A stretch of 40,715 nucleotides of DNA. It comes from an uncultured Prevotella sp. (GTDB lineage: Bacteria; Bacteroidota; Bacteroidia; Bacteroidales; Bacteroidaceae). The stretch covers positions 1-40,715 of the forward strand of contig CAJOIX010000011.1 of the NCBI GenBank assembly GCA_905234815.1, given 5' to 3'. Each line of letters starts with the position of its first letter. Within the stretch, counting starts at the first letter, position 1. Below the pieces are notes generated by a model. The model saw nothing but the letters and a program-made list of their open reading frames with translations. It was not told where the DNA came from and made no database searches. A program made the translations under genes and the position numbers. This document shows, in pieces, positions 6,772 to 16,096 of the stretch.

Positions 6772-9078
6772 TTATTTCTTTTTCTGGCTCTCTTCAATGA
6801 TTTTCATGCAATCGTCGAAGGTCAGCGCGTCAACTTGTGCGTGATATTTCTTGGGCAGTCGGTAGTTGGAGCCTTTGTAGGAGAGGTACAACCCATAGTG
6901 GCCGTTCATGATTTCCAGTTCCGGGTCCTCGCTGAACTGCCGCAAATGGCGCTTTTGTTGCTCCTCATGTTTCTCGTTGATGAGCTGCGTGGCTTCGCTG
7001 AGCGTAATCTGCATGGGGTCTGTACCCTTTGGAATCGAGGTATAGACTTTCTTGTGCAGCACGTAAGGTCCGAATCGTCCGGTGCCCACCACCACATCGT
7101 CGCCATCGAGCTGTCCGAGGGTGCGTGGCAGTTGGAAGAGTTCGAGCGCATCTTCGAGTGTGAGCGTGTCCATTGATTTGTTCTTGGGCAGTTGCGCAAA
7201 GCGTGGCTTCTCCTCGTCAGTGGCATTGCCGATCTGCACAACTGGTCCGAAACGTCCAATCTTTACAAATACGGGTTTGCCGCTCTTCGGGTCAACACCA
7301 ATTTGGCGTTCGCCGGCTTTATGGGTGGTGCGTTCTTTCATCACTTTGTCCACCTCTGGTTCAAAGTCTTTGTCGAACTGTTGCATCATGTCGTGCCAGT
7401 CTTCTTTTCCTTCGGCAATGTGGTCGAACTGCTCTTCCACGCGGGCTGTGAAGTTGTAGTCCATAATGGCGGGGAAGTGTTGCATGAGGAAGTCGTTGAC
7501 CACCAATCCTACATCAGTTGGCAGCAGTTTGCCCTTTTCCTTGCCGATTATTTCTTTCTTTGTGTGCTGCGCCATCTTTCCGTTCTTCAGGGTCAGGATG
7601 GTGTATGTCTGTTCGATGCCGGCTTTGTCGCCCTTGGTCACGTATTCTCTCTGCTGGATGGTGGAGATGGTTGGTGCGTAGGTAGAGGGTCGGCCGATGC
7701 CCAGTTCTTCCATTTTCTTCACCAGCGATGCTTCGGTATAGCGCAGTGGCGGCTGAGAGAAGCGCTCGGTGGCAGTGATTTCTTTTCCTTCGAGGGTCAT
7801 GTTGAGCTCGAGGGCGGGCAGCATGGTGTGCTGTTCGTTCTCGTCGATATCGTCGTCGGTCGATTCACGGTACACTTTCAGGAATCCGTCGAAGCGAATC
7901 ACTTCGCCCGTTGCCATAAACTGCTCGCTAATCGTTGTGCCGGTGATGCTCACCGATGTCTTGTCTATCTCAGCGTCGGCCATCTGGCAAGCCAGTGTAC
8001 GCTTCCATATCAGCTCGTACAGGCGGCGTTCCTGTGCCGTACCGCTGATTTCCTGCCGTTCCATCGCTGTAGGACGAATGGCTTCGTGGGCCTCTTGGGC
8101 TCCCTTGGAGTGGGTGCGGTAGTGGCGCGGTTTGCTGTAGCGTTCGCCGTAGAGTGTACTGATTTCGTTTTTGCAGGCATTGATGCAGAGCGAAGACAGG
8201 TTGACTGAGTCGGTTCGCATATAAGTAATCAAACCGCTCTCGTAGAGATGTTGTGCCACCATCATGGTCTGGTTCACGGTGAAGCCCAGTTTGCGTGCAG
8301 CCTCCTGTTGCAGCGTAGAGGTGGTGAAGGGGGGTGCCGGAGTGCGCGAGAGGGGTTTTGTCTGGATGTCGCTCACGGTGAATTGTGCCTGGGCGCATCG
8401 CTCGAGGAAAGCTTTTGCCTCCTCTTCTGTCTTGAAGCGGGTGGCCAATTCGGCACGTATGGTGTTGTTCTTGCCGTCAATCAGCACGTCGAAAAGTGCT
8501 GTGACGCGGAAGTAGCGGTCGCTTTTGAAGGCTTGCAGCTCGCGTTCGCGCTCTACAATGAGGCGCACGGCCACACTCTGCACGCGTCCAGCCGAGAGTG
8601 CCGGCTTCACTTTTCTCCACAGCACTGGCGACAGCCGGAAACCGACCATGCGGTCTAAGATGCGGCGTGCTTGCTGTGCGTTGACCAGATTCATATCTAT
8701 GTGTCGGGGCGATTGAAGTGCAGCCACAATGGCCGGCTTGGTGATTTCGTGGAAAACGATGCGCTGGGTGGTTTGCTCGTCAAGTCCTAACACTTCACAC
8801 AGGTGCCACGAGATGGCTTCTCCTTCGCGGTCTTCATCGCTTGCGAGCCACACTTGCTCACTGCTCTTGACCAACTTGCGCAACTGTTCCACCACGTTGC
8901 GTTTTTCTTCCGGCACTTCGTAGATGGGTTCCATGGTGCGCTTGTCGATGCTCAGATCGTGTTTCTTCAAGTCGCGCACGTGACCATAAGAAGAGGTCAC
9001 CTTGTATTCCTTACCCAAGAAGCGTTCAATAGTCTTGGCTTTGGCGGGGCTTTCTACGATAACGAGATTCTTGTACAT
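6772..9078 (-). CDS. topA: DNA topoisomerase I
   Basis: A type IA topoisomerase that relaxes negative supercoils. The TOPRIM domain opens the protein (VIVESPAKAKTIE, residues 7-19; acidic DEDREGEA near 81). The active-site Tyr is Y286 in LITYMRTDS. The carboxy-terminal region (about 590-768) has repeated GRFGP-containing modules (VKIGRFGPVVQ, VGTGRFGPYVL) and no four-Cys zinc ribbons, as is common in Bacteroidota. Length is 768 aa. It is the first gene of the topA-aroK-speA operon. A TACTTTTG box lies 60 nt upstream, inside an unusual set of palindromes (9128-9159). Confidence 0.97.
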   Translation of the reverse strand: MYKNLVIVESPAKAKTIERFLGKEYKVTSSYGHVRDLKKHDLSIDKRTMEPIYEVPEEKRNVVEQLRKLVKSSEQVWLASDEDREGEAISWHLCEVLGLDEQTTQRIVFHEITKPAIVAALQSPRHIDMNLVNAQQARRILDRMVGFRLSPVLWRKVKPALSAGRVQSVAVRLIVERERELQAFKSDRYFRVTALFDVLIDGKNNTIRAELATRFKTEEEAKAFLERCAQAQFTVSDIQTKPLSRTPAPPFTTSTLQQEAARKLGFTVNQTMMVAQHLYESGLITYMRTDSVNLSSLCINACKNEISTLYGERYSKPRHYRTHSKGAQEAHEAIRPTAMERQEISGTAQERRLYELIWKRTLACQMADAEIDKTSVSITGTTISEQFMATGEVIRFDGFLKVYRESTDDDIDENEQHTMLPALELNMTLEGKEITATERFSQPPLRYTEASLVKKMEELGIGRPSTYAPTISTIQQREYVTKGDKAGIEQTYTILTLKNGKMAQHTKKEIIGKEKGKLLPTDVGLVVNDFLMQHFPAIMDYNFTARVEEQFDHIAEGKEDWHDMMQQFDKDFEPEVDKVMKERTTHKAGERQIGVDPKSGKPVFVKIGRFGPVVQIGNATDEEKPRFAQLPKNKSMDTLTLEDALELFQLPRTLGQLDGDDVVVGTGRFGPYVLHKKVYTSIPKGTDPMQITLSEATQLINEKHEEQQKRHLRQFSEDPELEIMNGHYGLYLSYKGSNYRLPKKYHAQVDALTFDDCMKIIEESQKKK

Positions 9079-9127
9079 ATTAATTTGATATCTTACTATT
9101 CTTTATTATTTTTTTCGACTATTTGCG

Positions 9128-9159
9128 TTTTGCGGGGCAAAAGTACGCAAAACTTTTGC
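9128..9159 (-). promoter_or_regulatory. topA promoter -7 box embedded in paired palindromes
   Basis: The minus strand carries TACTTTTG at 9145-9138, a perfect Bacteroidota -7 box, with topA starting at 9078. No clear TTTG box lies 19-21 bp upstream. The box lies across two inverted repeats: TTTTGC-GGG-GCAAAA (9128-9142) and GCAAAA-C-TTTTGC (9147-9159), separated by GTAC. This is a plausible operator for the topA operon; no regulator is identified. Confidence 0.5.
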
Positions 9160-9264
9160 CATACCTTATTTATAATAGAGAATTTTTTTCATTTTTTTCT
9201 TTGAAAGGCCTTCTGAAAAGTTCGATAGCCTTTAGGCTAAGAGTTAAAATAATTATTCCTTTTG

Positions 9265-9295
9265 TTTGTAGTTCTACAAGAACAAGTTATTTTTG
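9265..9295 (+). promoter_or_regulatory. Promoter of the GH127 gene with an internal palindrome
   Basis: TTTG (9265-9268), 19 bp, TATTTTTG (9288-9295): a full Bacteroidota promoter. The start codon is at 9324, giving a leader of about 22 nt. A perfect inverted repeat, GTTCT-ACA-AGAAC (9271-9283), lies wholly inside the spacer, a classical site for a repressor. Confidence 0.7.
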
Positions 9296-9323
9296 TAAAA
9301 AGAAAATTAGAATAACTTACAAG

Positions 9324-11864
9324 ATGAAATTTAAATTATTCTTGCTATTTGTGTCTTTAGGGTTATGCCCATTTTTTACTGCACAGGCGCAAACAGAGTT
9401 ATATCCCAGTCATTTTGATCTTGAGGAGGTAACCCTTCTCGATGGTCCATTGAAGACGGCTATGGAGAAAAATTTTCAGGTGTTGCTGTCCTATGATGTT
9501 GACCGCCTGTTAACTCCCTTTGTTCGCCAGTCTGGACTTGCAGAGACCACCCAGCAGAGTAGTCCTTATTATCAGTGGCTCTCTCTCCATCCCAACTTCG
9601 ATAACTGGGGCGGCTCTGGTTTCGATTTGAGTGGTCATGTGGGCGGTCATTACCTCTCGGCCTTGGCGTTGGCTTACGCCGCTTGTCATGATGCGACGAT
9701 AAAAAGTCAGTTGCAGGAGCGCATGCAGTATATGCTCAATGTGATGAAGGATTGTCAGGATGCTTACAATGATGACACCACGGGGCTCTACGGCTTTATT
9801 GGCGGACAGCCGATTAATCAGGCTTGGCGCGATCTCTACGCAGGCAGGACAACCACCATTCGCCAGTATTGGGGATGGGTGCCCTTCTATTGTCAGCATA
9901 AGATTTTGGCAGGACTTCGTGATGCCTATCTATATGGTAACAGCAGTCAAGCCAAGGAGATGTTCAAGAAGTTGGCCGACTGGAGCGTCAACGTGGTGAG
10001 CAATGTGAGCGATGCCGACATGCAGGCTTTCCTCGATTGCGAACATGGAGGCATGAACGAGAGTCTGCTCGATGCCTATCAACTTTTTGGCGATGAGAAA
10101 TATCTTTTGGCAGCCAAGAAATACACCCATCAACTCATGGTGAATGGGATGCAGACACTCAACACTTCATTCCTCGACAATAAACACGCCAACACGCAGG
10201 TGCCCAAGTATATTGGTATGGAGCGTATCTTCGAAGAGGATGCTACCGCCACTACCTACAAAACGGCTGTTGAGAATTTCTGGACCGATGTAGCACTGAA
10301 TCGCACCGTCTGCATTGGCGGCAACTCAGTGGGAGAACATTTCCTTGAGGCCCGTAACAGTAACCGATACATTGATCATCTGGATGGTCCCGAGTCGTGC
10401 AACTCCAACAATATGCTGAAGCTTTCAGAGATGATGGCCGACCGCACTCGCGATTCACGATACGCCGATTTCTATGAGCAGACTCTCTGGAACCATATTC
10501 TCTCTACGCAGGATCCGTCCACAGGCGGCTATGTGTATTTTACCACGCTGCGCCCCCAGGGCTATCGCATCTATTCCACTGTGAATGAGAGTATGTGGTG
10601 CTGTGTGGGCACAGGCATGGAGAATCATTCCAAGTATGGTCACTTCATCTATACGCACGATGGCGAAAGTGTGCTTTATGTGAATCTTTTCACACCCTCG
10701 TCGTTAAACTCCTCTCATTTCGTCGTTACACAGGAAACCTCTTTCCCCGACGAGATGAAATCCCGTCTCACCATAGGCAAAGCCGGACAATATACCATTG
10801 CTATTCGCCGTCCACAATGGACCACCAACCAATTCGCTGTTTTGGTAAATAATACACCGGCCACAGGCACCCTCCAAAATGGTTATCTCCTGCTGCAGCG
10901 CACATGGAGTGAGGGCGATGTGATTACCATTCAGTTGCCCGCAGAACTGCGCTACGAAGAATGTCCTAACTATTCGGACTATATTGCGTTTAAGTACGGT
11001 CCAATCTTGTTGGCTGCAAATGTTTCTGAGCAGGGCGAAGTGCTTCCCAATGAGTATGGACATGAGGGGCGCATGGATCATGCTCCAGGTTCTATGGCTT
11101 CTTCCAAGAATCTGACCTCCGCTCCCTTGCTTCTTGGAGATAGAGCCGATGTACTCTCACGTATCACGAAAGTGGAAGACAGTCAATTGCGGTTCACCAT
11201 TGATGCCAGCCGTGCCGATGCGCCTACTTATAAGTGGACCACGCTCACGCTCCAGCCGTTCTACCAGATTCACCATGCTCGTTATATGTGCTACTGGTAT
11301 CAGCAAACTCCCGAAAACTATGCCAACAGTTCTATGGCCGAAACCGAGGCAGCCAATGAGGCTCTGGCCAATCGCACCCTCGATTTCGTGGCTCCAGGCG
11401 AACAGCAGAGCGAGGCTGGTCATGAATACAATTATTCTTCCGACTCCTCCACAGGTAGTTACAACACCGAGCATTATCGCGATGCACGTGCCAACGGATA
11501 TGTGCAGTACACCTTGGTCAATAATTCTGAGACGCGTGAAAACCTCAGCATTATGATGCGCTTCAATGTTGCCGATCAAGGGCGCAAGGCCACGCTAACC
11601 GTTAACTCCCAGACCTTGGCCGACATAACCATTCCCGCTACGGCAAAAGGTGTGGATGGCAATGGATTCTACAATATAGAGTATCCGATTCCGGCCAGCA
11701 TGGCACAGGAAACCACGCGTTTCGTAGTGCGGCTCACGGCTTCGTCCACAACGCTCTGTCCAGGACTCTACTATGTTCGCCTGCTCTCTGGCCGTCCGTT
11801 TTGCGCTTCTGGCCAACCCACAATTAAAATTTCTAACGGCAAGAAAATCATCAGTCGGCATTGA
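9324..11864 (+). CDS. GH127 beta-L-arabinofuranosidase, exported
   Basis: Releases beta-linked L-arabinofuranose from plant arabinans, hydroxyproline-rich glycoproteins or rhamnogalacturonan-II-type side chains; the family reaction is well established. A signal peptide covers residues 1-22 (ending TAQAQ). Family residues are intact: Glu338 as likely acid/base (NSVGEHF), zinc ligands Glu357 and Cys359 (GPESCNS), and the adjacent Cys426-Cys427 (MWCCVGTG), of which the first is the nucleophile in characterised GH127 enzymes. The catalytic (alpha/alpha)6 barrel is followed by beta domains to residue 846. An in-frame extension to 9123 exists but has no signal peptide and contains the promoter, so the ATG at 9324 is the start. 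No SusC/SusD pair is in the window, so it is not in a visible polysaccharide-utilisation locus. Confidence 0.93.
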   Translation: MKFKLFLLFVSLGLCPFFTAQAQTELYPSHFDLEEVTLLDGPLKTAMEKNFQVLLSYDVDRLLTPFVRQSGLAETTQQSSPYYQWLSLHPNFDNWGGSGFDLSGHVGGHYLSALALAYAACHDATIKSQLQERMQYMLNVMKDCQDAYNDDTTGLYGFIGGQPINQAWRDLYAGRTTTIRQYWGWVPFYCQHKILAGLRDAYLYGNSSQAKEMFKKLADWSVNVVSNVSDADMQAFLDCEHGGMNESLLDAYQLFGDEKYLLAAKKYTHQLMVNGMQTLNTSFLDNKHANTQVPKYIGMERIFEEDATATTYKTAVENFWTDVALNRTVCIGGNSVGEHFLEARNSNRYIDHLDGPESCNSNNMLKLSEMMADRTRDSRYADFYEQTLWNHILSTQDPSTGGYVYFTTLRPQGYRIYSTVNESMWCCVGTGMENHSKYGHFIYTHDGESVLYVNLFTPSSLNSSHFVVTQETSFPDEMKSRLTIGKAGQYTIAIRRPQWTTNQFAVLVNNTPATGTLQNGYLLLQRTWSEGDVITIQLPAELRYEECPNYSDYIAFKYGPILLAANVSEQGEVLPNEYGHEGRMDHAPGSMASSKNLTSAPLLLGDRADVLSRITKVEDSQLRFTIDASRADAPTYKWTTLTLQPFYQIHHARYMCYWYQQTPENYANSSMAETEAANEALANRTLDFVAPGEQQSEAGHEYNYSSDSSTGSYNTEHYRDARANGYVQYTLVNNSETRENLSIMMRFNVADQGRKATLTVNSQTLADITIPATAKGVDGNGFYNIEYPIPASMAQETTRFVVRLTASSTTLCPGLYYVRLLSGRPFCASGQPTIKISNGKKIISRH

Positions 11865-11896
11865 TGATTGCTCCCACTTGTCCATAAATCCGAATA

Positions 11897-12436
11897 ATGC
11901 CGAGTTTTCTACGTTTACAATTGGACTATACATTGAACTTTTGCCCTCAGTGCGGCAGTGAGAATTTTGAGAAAACCAGTCAGCGCAGTTTTTGTTGTGC
12001 TGACTGCGGTTTTGAATTCTTTGTCAACGCGTCTGCAGCAGTGGCCTGCTTCATTGTGAACGAGCGGGACGAGGTGCTCGTGGTTCGGCGGAGCCGTGAG
12101 CCCATGCAGGGAACCCTCGACTTGCCAGGCGGCTTTTGCAACCCCGACGAGACGGTGGAACAAGCCGTGCGGCGTGAGGTGAAAGAGGAAACCAACCTGG
12201 AGGTGGTTCAGCAGGAATATCTCTTCTCCTTGCCCAACCGTTATCATTATAGCGGGCTTGATATTCCAACGCTCGATTTCTTCTTTCGTGTACGGGTGAA
12301 GGATGTGGCGCAGTTGTGCACAGCCGACGACGCTGCCGACGGGCGCTGGATGCCAATCCGCGAGCTTGAACCCGCGCTCTTTGGCTTGGATTCCATTCGT
12401 CAAGGTGTGGAACGTTTCCTTCATACTCAACTTTAA
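11897..12436 (+). CDS. NUDIX hydrolase with N-terminal zinc ribbon
   Basis: A 179-aa protein. An amino-terminal zinc ribbon has C16/C19 and C34/C37 (CPQC and CADC). The NUDIX domain follows with an intact box: Gly79, Glu85, then R93-E94-V and E97-E98. NUDIX enzymes hydrolyse nucleoside diphosphates linked to another group. The ribbon-NUDIX layout resembles NADH pyrophosphatase NudC and ADP-ribose pyrophosphatases, but the substrate cannot be read from sequence. It starts 32 nt after the GH127 gene and ends 17 nt before the transporter gene, so it is probably in the same transcript. Confidence 0.88.
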   Translation: MPSFLRLQLDYTLNFCPQCGSENFEKTSQRSFCCADCGFEFFVNASAAVACFIVNERDEVLVVRRSREPMQGTLDLPGGFCNPDETVEQAVRREVKEETNLEVVQQEYLFSLPNRYHYSGLDIPTLDFFFRVRVKDVAQLCTADDAADGRWMPIRELEPALFGLDSIRQGVERFLHTQL

Positions 12437-12453
12437 AATTCTGACGCTACAAT

Positions 12454-13440
12454 ATGAAAACTTCTTCGCTTGGCAGTCGTGTGCTGCGGTTTGTGAAAGA
12501 CTGGACGCTGGCCGTGGCTATTTTTGGCGGAATGACCATTTACCTTATCTTTGCCACGATACCGCTACTGGAACCGGCTGCGGCAGTGTGTGGCCCCGTG
12601 TTGGAAACAATCTTCCCGCTGTTCATGATAGCCATTCTCTTTGTGGTGTTCTGCAAAGTTGATTTCCGGCAGCTGCGCCTGGTGGCGTGGCACGGGTGGG
12701 TGAGCCTTTTCCAACTGGTATTTGTTGCGCTGCTGGTGGGCATCACGCTGCTCATCCGTCCCGTGGGCGATATGCTGGTTGTGGCCGAGGCTGTGCTCTG
12801 CTGTGTCATAGCGCCCTGCGCCGCCGCAGCCCCCGTGGTCACGGGCAAGCTGGGAGGCCATTTGGAGCAGATGACCAGCTACGTGTTCCTTTCCAATTTT
12901 GTGGCCGCCGTGATGATTCCTGCGGCTTTTCCTATGATTGATCCCTCGGCCGACATTCCTTTTCTGGCTTCGTTTCTGCAGATTCTGCGCTCGGTGAGCA
13001 TCGTGTTGCTGCTGCCCATGGCGCTGGCCTTCATCGTGAAGCATTATATGCACGGGCTGCACCATTGGATTGTCAGCATAAAAGACCTCTCGTTCTACAC
13101 CTGGGCACTGTCGCTGTCGATTGTGAGCGGCGTGACGCTGAAGAGTATCTTCCACTCCGCGGCGCCGGTTGCACTCATCGCGGTGATGGCTTTCTTGGGG
13201 CTGCTCATGTGTATTGTGCAATACAGCGTGGGGCGGTTTGTGGGACATTATTTCGGTCGCGTTACAGAGTCTGGCCAGGGCTTGGGGCAGAAGAACACCG
13301 CGTTTGCCGTGTGGGTGGCGCTGACCTATCTGAATCCGCTCGCCACGGTGGGCCCAGGCTGCTACATTCTCTGGCAGAACATCATCAATTCCGTGGAGAT
13401 TCACCGCTACAGTAAAAACGGTTCTTTACAGAAATCCTAA
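12454..13440 (+). CDS. BASS-type (bile acid:sodium symporter-like) transporter
   Basis: A 328-aa integral membrane protein with about nine to ten hydrophobic segments. The carboxy-terminal part, GLGQKNTAFAVWVALTYLNP and then PGCYILWQN, resembles the second half of bile acid:sodium symporter and arsenite-type carriers. A polar CAAAAPVVTGKLGG stretch near residue 128 would form the first crossover region. It is most likely a sodium-coupled uptake carrier for an organic anion. The substrate is unknown and need not be a bile acid. It follows the NUDIX gene by 17 nt. Confidence 0.72.
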   Translation: MKTSSLGSRVLRFVKDWTLAVAIFGGMTIYLIFATIPLLEPAAAVCGPVLETIFPLFMIAILFVVFCKVDFRQLRLVAWHGWVSLFQLVFVALLVGITLLIRPVGDMLVVAEAVLCCVIAPCAAAAPVVTGKLGGHLEQMTSYVFLSNFVAAVMIPAAFPMIDPSADIPFLASFLQILRSVSIVLLLPMALAFIVKHYMHGLHHWIVSIKDLSFYTWALSLSIVSGVTLKSIFHSAAPVALIAVMAFLGLLMCIVQYSVGRFVGHYFGRVTESGQGLGQKNTAFAVWVALTYLNPLATVGPGCYILWQNIINSVEIHRYSKNGSLQKS

Positions 13441-13475
13441 CCATTTGATTTTCAGTACGTTGCAAAACGACTTTC

Positions 13476-13556
13476 AAAAGCTATGCTTTTGGAGCCTAAA
13501 AGCATAGCTTTTGAACGGCAAAAGGATAGCTTTTGGAAGGTAAAAGCATAGCTTTT
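13476..13556. repeat. 22-nt-period palindromic repeat, cluster B (four units)
   Basis: Cores start at 13476, 13498, 13520 and 13542. The first is inverted (AAAAGCTATGCTTTT), the second and fourth are the consensus AAAAGCATAGCTTTT, and the third is the GGATAG variant. Spacers are ggagcct, gaacggc and ggaaggt. The cluster ends form a perfect 19-bp terminal inverted repeat: TTTCAAAAGCTATGCTTTT at 13472 and its complement ending at 13560. It lies between two same-strand genes, 91 nt before the start at 13648. Confidence 0.95.
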
Positions 13557-13623
13557 GAAAAACGGGAGTTTAGCCATGCATAAATCATGGCCTATCTTTG
13601 CGGTTTTATCGACAGAAAATATG

Positions 13624-13631
13624 TACTTTTG
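13624..13631 (+). promoter_or_regulatory. Probable -7 box of the 13648 gene
   Basis: TACTTTTG lies 16 nt before the start codon. A second box, TATCTTTG, lies at 13593-13600. Neither has a clean TTTG 19-21 bp upstream, so the -33 contact is uncertain. Confidence 0.45.
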
Positions 13632-13647
13632 CGGGGTATTAACAACC

Positions 13648-15084
13648 ATGAAAAAGATATTTCAACTGTTTACCCTTCGGCGCGATGAGCGCTGGCCTGC
13701 GCTCGTGTTCGGTGCGCTGTTTTCCGTGTTGCACGGTCTGAACGTATGGCGCTATTGGGATTTGTTTTCCGTAGTTTCTTCGCACTATCATCGCCTGTTT
13801 GTGGGCAATTTCCGCTTTTCGGGTTTCGACCCGCTCACGTATGAAACCATTTCGGCCTGGACGCCGGCCTACAATGTCTATCGTCATCCGCTGCTGGCAT
13901 TCTTCCTTTGGCCGCTCAATCAGTTGGACCAAGGGCTCATCATGCTCACAGGGTTGAATCTTGCCCAGGTCATTGTCTGCGCCGTGTGGGTGCTGGCTGC
14001 AGTCTATAGTTTCGTGTTCCTTTACCGGATTCTGCGCGAAGTTGTGGAAGTGAAGCAGTGGGATGCCTATCTGCTGGCCCTGCTGTTCTTCTCTTTCGCC
14101 TATGTGTTGACCACGATAGCCGTGCCCGACCATTTCTGTCTCTCGCTGATGTTGCTGCTGCTCACGCTTTACGTGGCAGGCCATCGACAGCGGCAGGGTA
14201 AGGGAATGAGCGTGCTGGAAGCCTTCCTGCTCTTTTTCTTCACGGCAGGCGTTTCGCTCAACAACGGGCTGAAGGTGTTCGCGGCAGCCTTGCTGACCAA
14301 TCGCTGGCGCTTCTTCCGTCCTAAGTTCCTGCTCCTGGCCGTGCTCCTGCCGGCTGCACTGATGTGGGGCTTTGCCCGTTGGGAATATCGCACTTTCGTT
14401 TGGCCGAAAGAGATGGCTCGCAAGGCAGCAAAAGCCCGCCAGGTGAAGCGCGACCACGATGCCATCTGGCAGCAGTATGTTGATTCTACGGGAGCGAAGG
14501 ACACAACTGAAATCCGCGCGGAGGTGAATAAGATTATTCGCCAGAAAGCCATTGAAAAATACCGCCGTGACCACCGTCAGGTGTGGAACCGCAACGCGGG
14601 CAAGCCCATTGCCAAGGGCGAGTTCTCGCGTTGGACCGATATATCGACGCCCCGCTGGGAATCAACAGTAGAGAATGTTTTCGGCGAATCTATCCAATTG
14701 CACGAAGATCACTTGCTGCAGGATGTGCTCCGCCAGCGACCGGTCATCGTGGAGTATCGCCACTGGTGGAACTATGCTGCAGAGTGCTTGCTCGTAGGGC
14801 TCTTCGTCGTGGGCATTTGGTGTGGCCGCCGAGAGCGATTCCTGTGGACGGCTCTCTCGTTCTTCGCGCTCGATGCCGCCCTGCATGTTGGTCTCGGATT
14901 CGGACTGAACGAAGTCTATATCATGACAGCCCACTGGGCCTTTGTCATCCCCATCGCCATTGGCTACCTCATGCGCTCCGCCCGCGGACCGTGGCTGCAA
15001 CTCTCGCGCGTAGTTATTTTCTCGCTCGCCGTGTTCTTGCTTGTTCATAACGTCCAGCTCATGCTGCAGTTTATGCTCAAATAA
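13648..15084 (+). CDS. Polytopic membrane protein, possibly glycan-related
   Basis: A 478-aa protein with about ten hydrophobic segments. A soluble basic stretch at about residues 260-340 is rich in Lys, Arg and Ala (KEMARKAAKARQVKRD) and splits the membrane regions. An amino-terminal FRFSGFDPLTYETIS loop and the overall topology recall GT-C-type integral membrane glycosyltransferases, but I see no clear catalytic Asp pair, so function is open. The ATG at 13648 is chosen over an upstream in-frame ATG at 13576 because the promoter boxes lie between them. It is followed after 37 nt by a GT2 gene, which supports a role in surface-glycan synthesis. Confidence 0.75.
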   Translation: MKKIFQLFTLRRDERWPALVFGALFSVLHGLNVWRYWDLFSVVSSHYHRLFVGNFRFSGFDPLTYETISAWTPAYNVYRHPLLAFFLWPLNQLDQGLIMLTGLNLAQVIVCAVWVLAAVYSFVFLYRILREVVEVKQWDAYLLALLFFSFAYVLTTIAVPDHFCLSLMLLLLTLYVAGHRQRQGKGMSVLEAFLLFFFTAGVSLNNGLKVFAAALLTNRWRFFRPKFLLLAVLLPAALMWGFARWEYRTFVWPKEMARKAAKARQVKRDHDAIWQQYVDSTGAKDTTEIRAEVNKIIRQKAIEKYRRDHRQVWNRNAGKPIAKGEFSRWTDISTPRWESTVENVFGESIQLHEDHLLQDVLRQRPVIVEYRHWWNYAAECLLVGLFVVGIWCGRRERFLWTALSFFALDAALHVGLGFGLNEVYIMTAHWAFVIPIAIGYLMRSARGPWLQLSRVVIFSLAVFLLVHNVQLMLQFMLK

Positions 15085-15121
15085 ATTCTCCGTGCCATCA
15101 TTCTCGTCCTCCCCTTGTACC

Positions 15122-16096
15122 ATGAAAGTTTCCATTCTTGTCCCAATATACAAAGTGGCGCCGTTTATCCGAATGTGTGCAGAAGCGCTCATGCAGCAGA
15201 CCTACGCCGATGTGGAATACATCTTTGTGGACGACTGCTCGCCCGACGAGAGCGTAAGCATACTGGAGAATGTGATTGCCCGCCACCCCGAGCGAAAGGC
15301 AAAGGTGCAGATTGTGCGTCATGAGCAGAACCGAGGGCTCGGTGCAGCGCGTTTGACGGGGCTCGAACACGCCACAGGCGAGGCCATTATGTTTGTTGAT
15401 AGCGACGATTCGCTGTCGGTCGATTTCGTGGAGCAACTCGTTCGCTGTATGGAAGAAACCGGAGCCGACATGGTTGACGCCCCTTATGCGCTCTGGGACG
15501 GAGAGAAAACGAGCAGCTTGATACAGCCTTTTGCCGGCAGGACGGATGTTTATCTGCGGCTGCTCCTATGCCACAACATGGAGTCTCCCCACATCTGGGG
15601 GCGCCTTTATCGTCGCCGGCTCTTCACCGATCATCATATCCAGCCAGTCGAAGGCATAGACTATGGCGAAGACCTCGCAGTGGTGCCACGCTTGTTGTAC
15701 CATGCCCGCCGTGCCTGCGTTGCCTGCGGATACTATCTCTATCGCACAGGCAATGCCACATCCTATACGCACACCATCTCCGAGCGTGCCCACCAGAGTT
15801 TTCTGCGTGCCAACAAACTCATCTTCGACTTCTTCTTGTCGAAGCCCGACGCCCGGAAATACAGTGTAGCTTTGCGCATGGGTTTCGTTGATCTCTACCG
15901 TCATGCGGCACGTTTCCGTCTCTCCAACAATGAAATCAATCAGATGGGCGACTTCTGGAAAGCCTGCCCGGGTACGCGATTGTGCATTTGGCTATACAAA
16001 AAAGGCTGCTACCCGTTGGCAACAGCCTGTTATCTCTTGTCGCGACGTGTCTATCGCGAGTGGTTACTCCTTAGTAACGCTTGCGCAAAAAATTGA
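15122..16096 (+). CDS. Glycosyltransferase family 2
   Basis: A 324-aa GT-A enzyme that transfers a sugar from a nucleotide donor to a growing glycan. Visible motifs: the nucleotide-binding start VSILVPIYKVAPFI, VDDCSPDES, the DXD-type metal site FVDSDDSL (about residues 84-91), and the acceptor-side GEDLAVVPRL (about 181-190). The start at 15122 is taken because the upstream extension, which overlaps the previous gene, has no family similarity. Its last 26 bp overlap the end of the convergent flippase gene. Donor and acceptor are unknown. Confidence 0.9.
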   Translation: MKVSILVPIYKVAPFIRMCAEALMQQTYADVEYIFVDDCSPDESVSILENVIARHPERKAKVQIVRHEQNRGLGAARLTGLEHATGEAIMFVDSDDSLSVDFVEQLVRCMEETGADMVDAPYALWDGEKTSSLIQPFAGRTDVYLRLLLCHNMESPHIWGRLYRRRLFTDHHIQPVEGIDYGEDLAVVPRLLYHARRACVACGYYLYRTGNATSYTHTISERAHQSFLRANKLIFDFFLSKPDARKYSVALRMGFVDLYRHAARFRLSNNEINQMGDFWKACPGTRLCIWLYKKGCYPLATACYLLSRRVYREWLLLSNACAKN

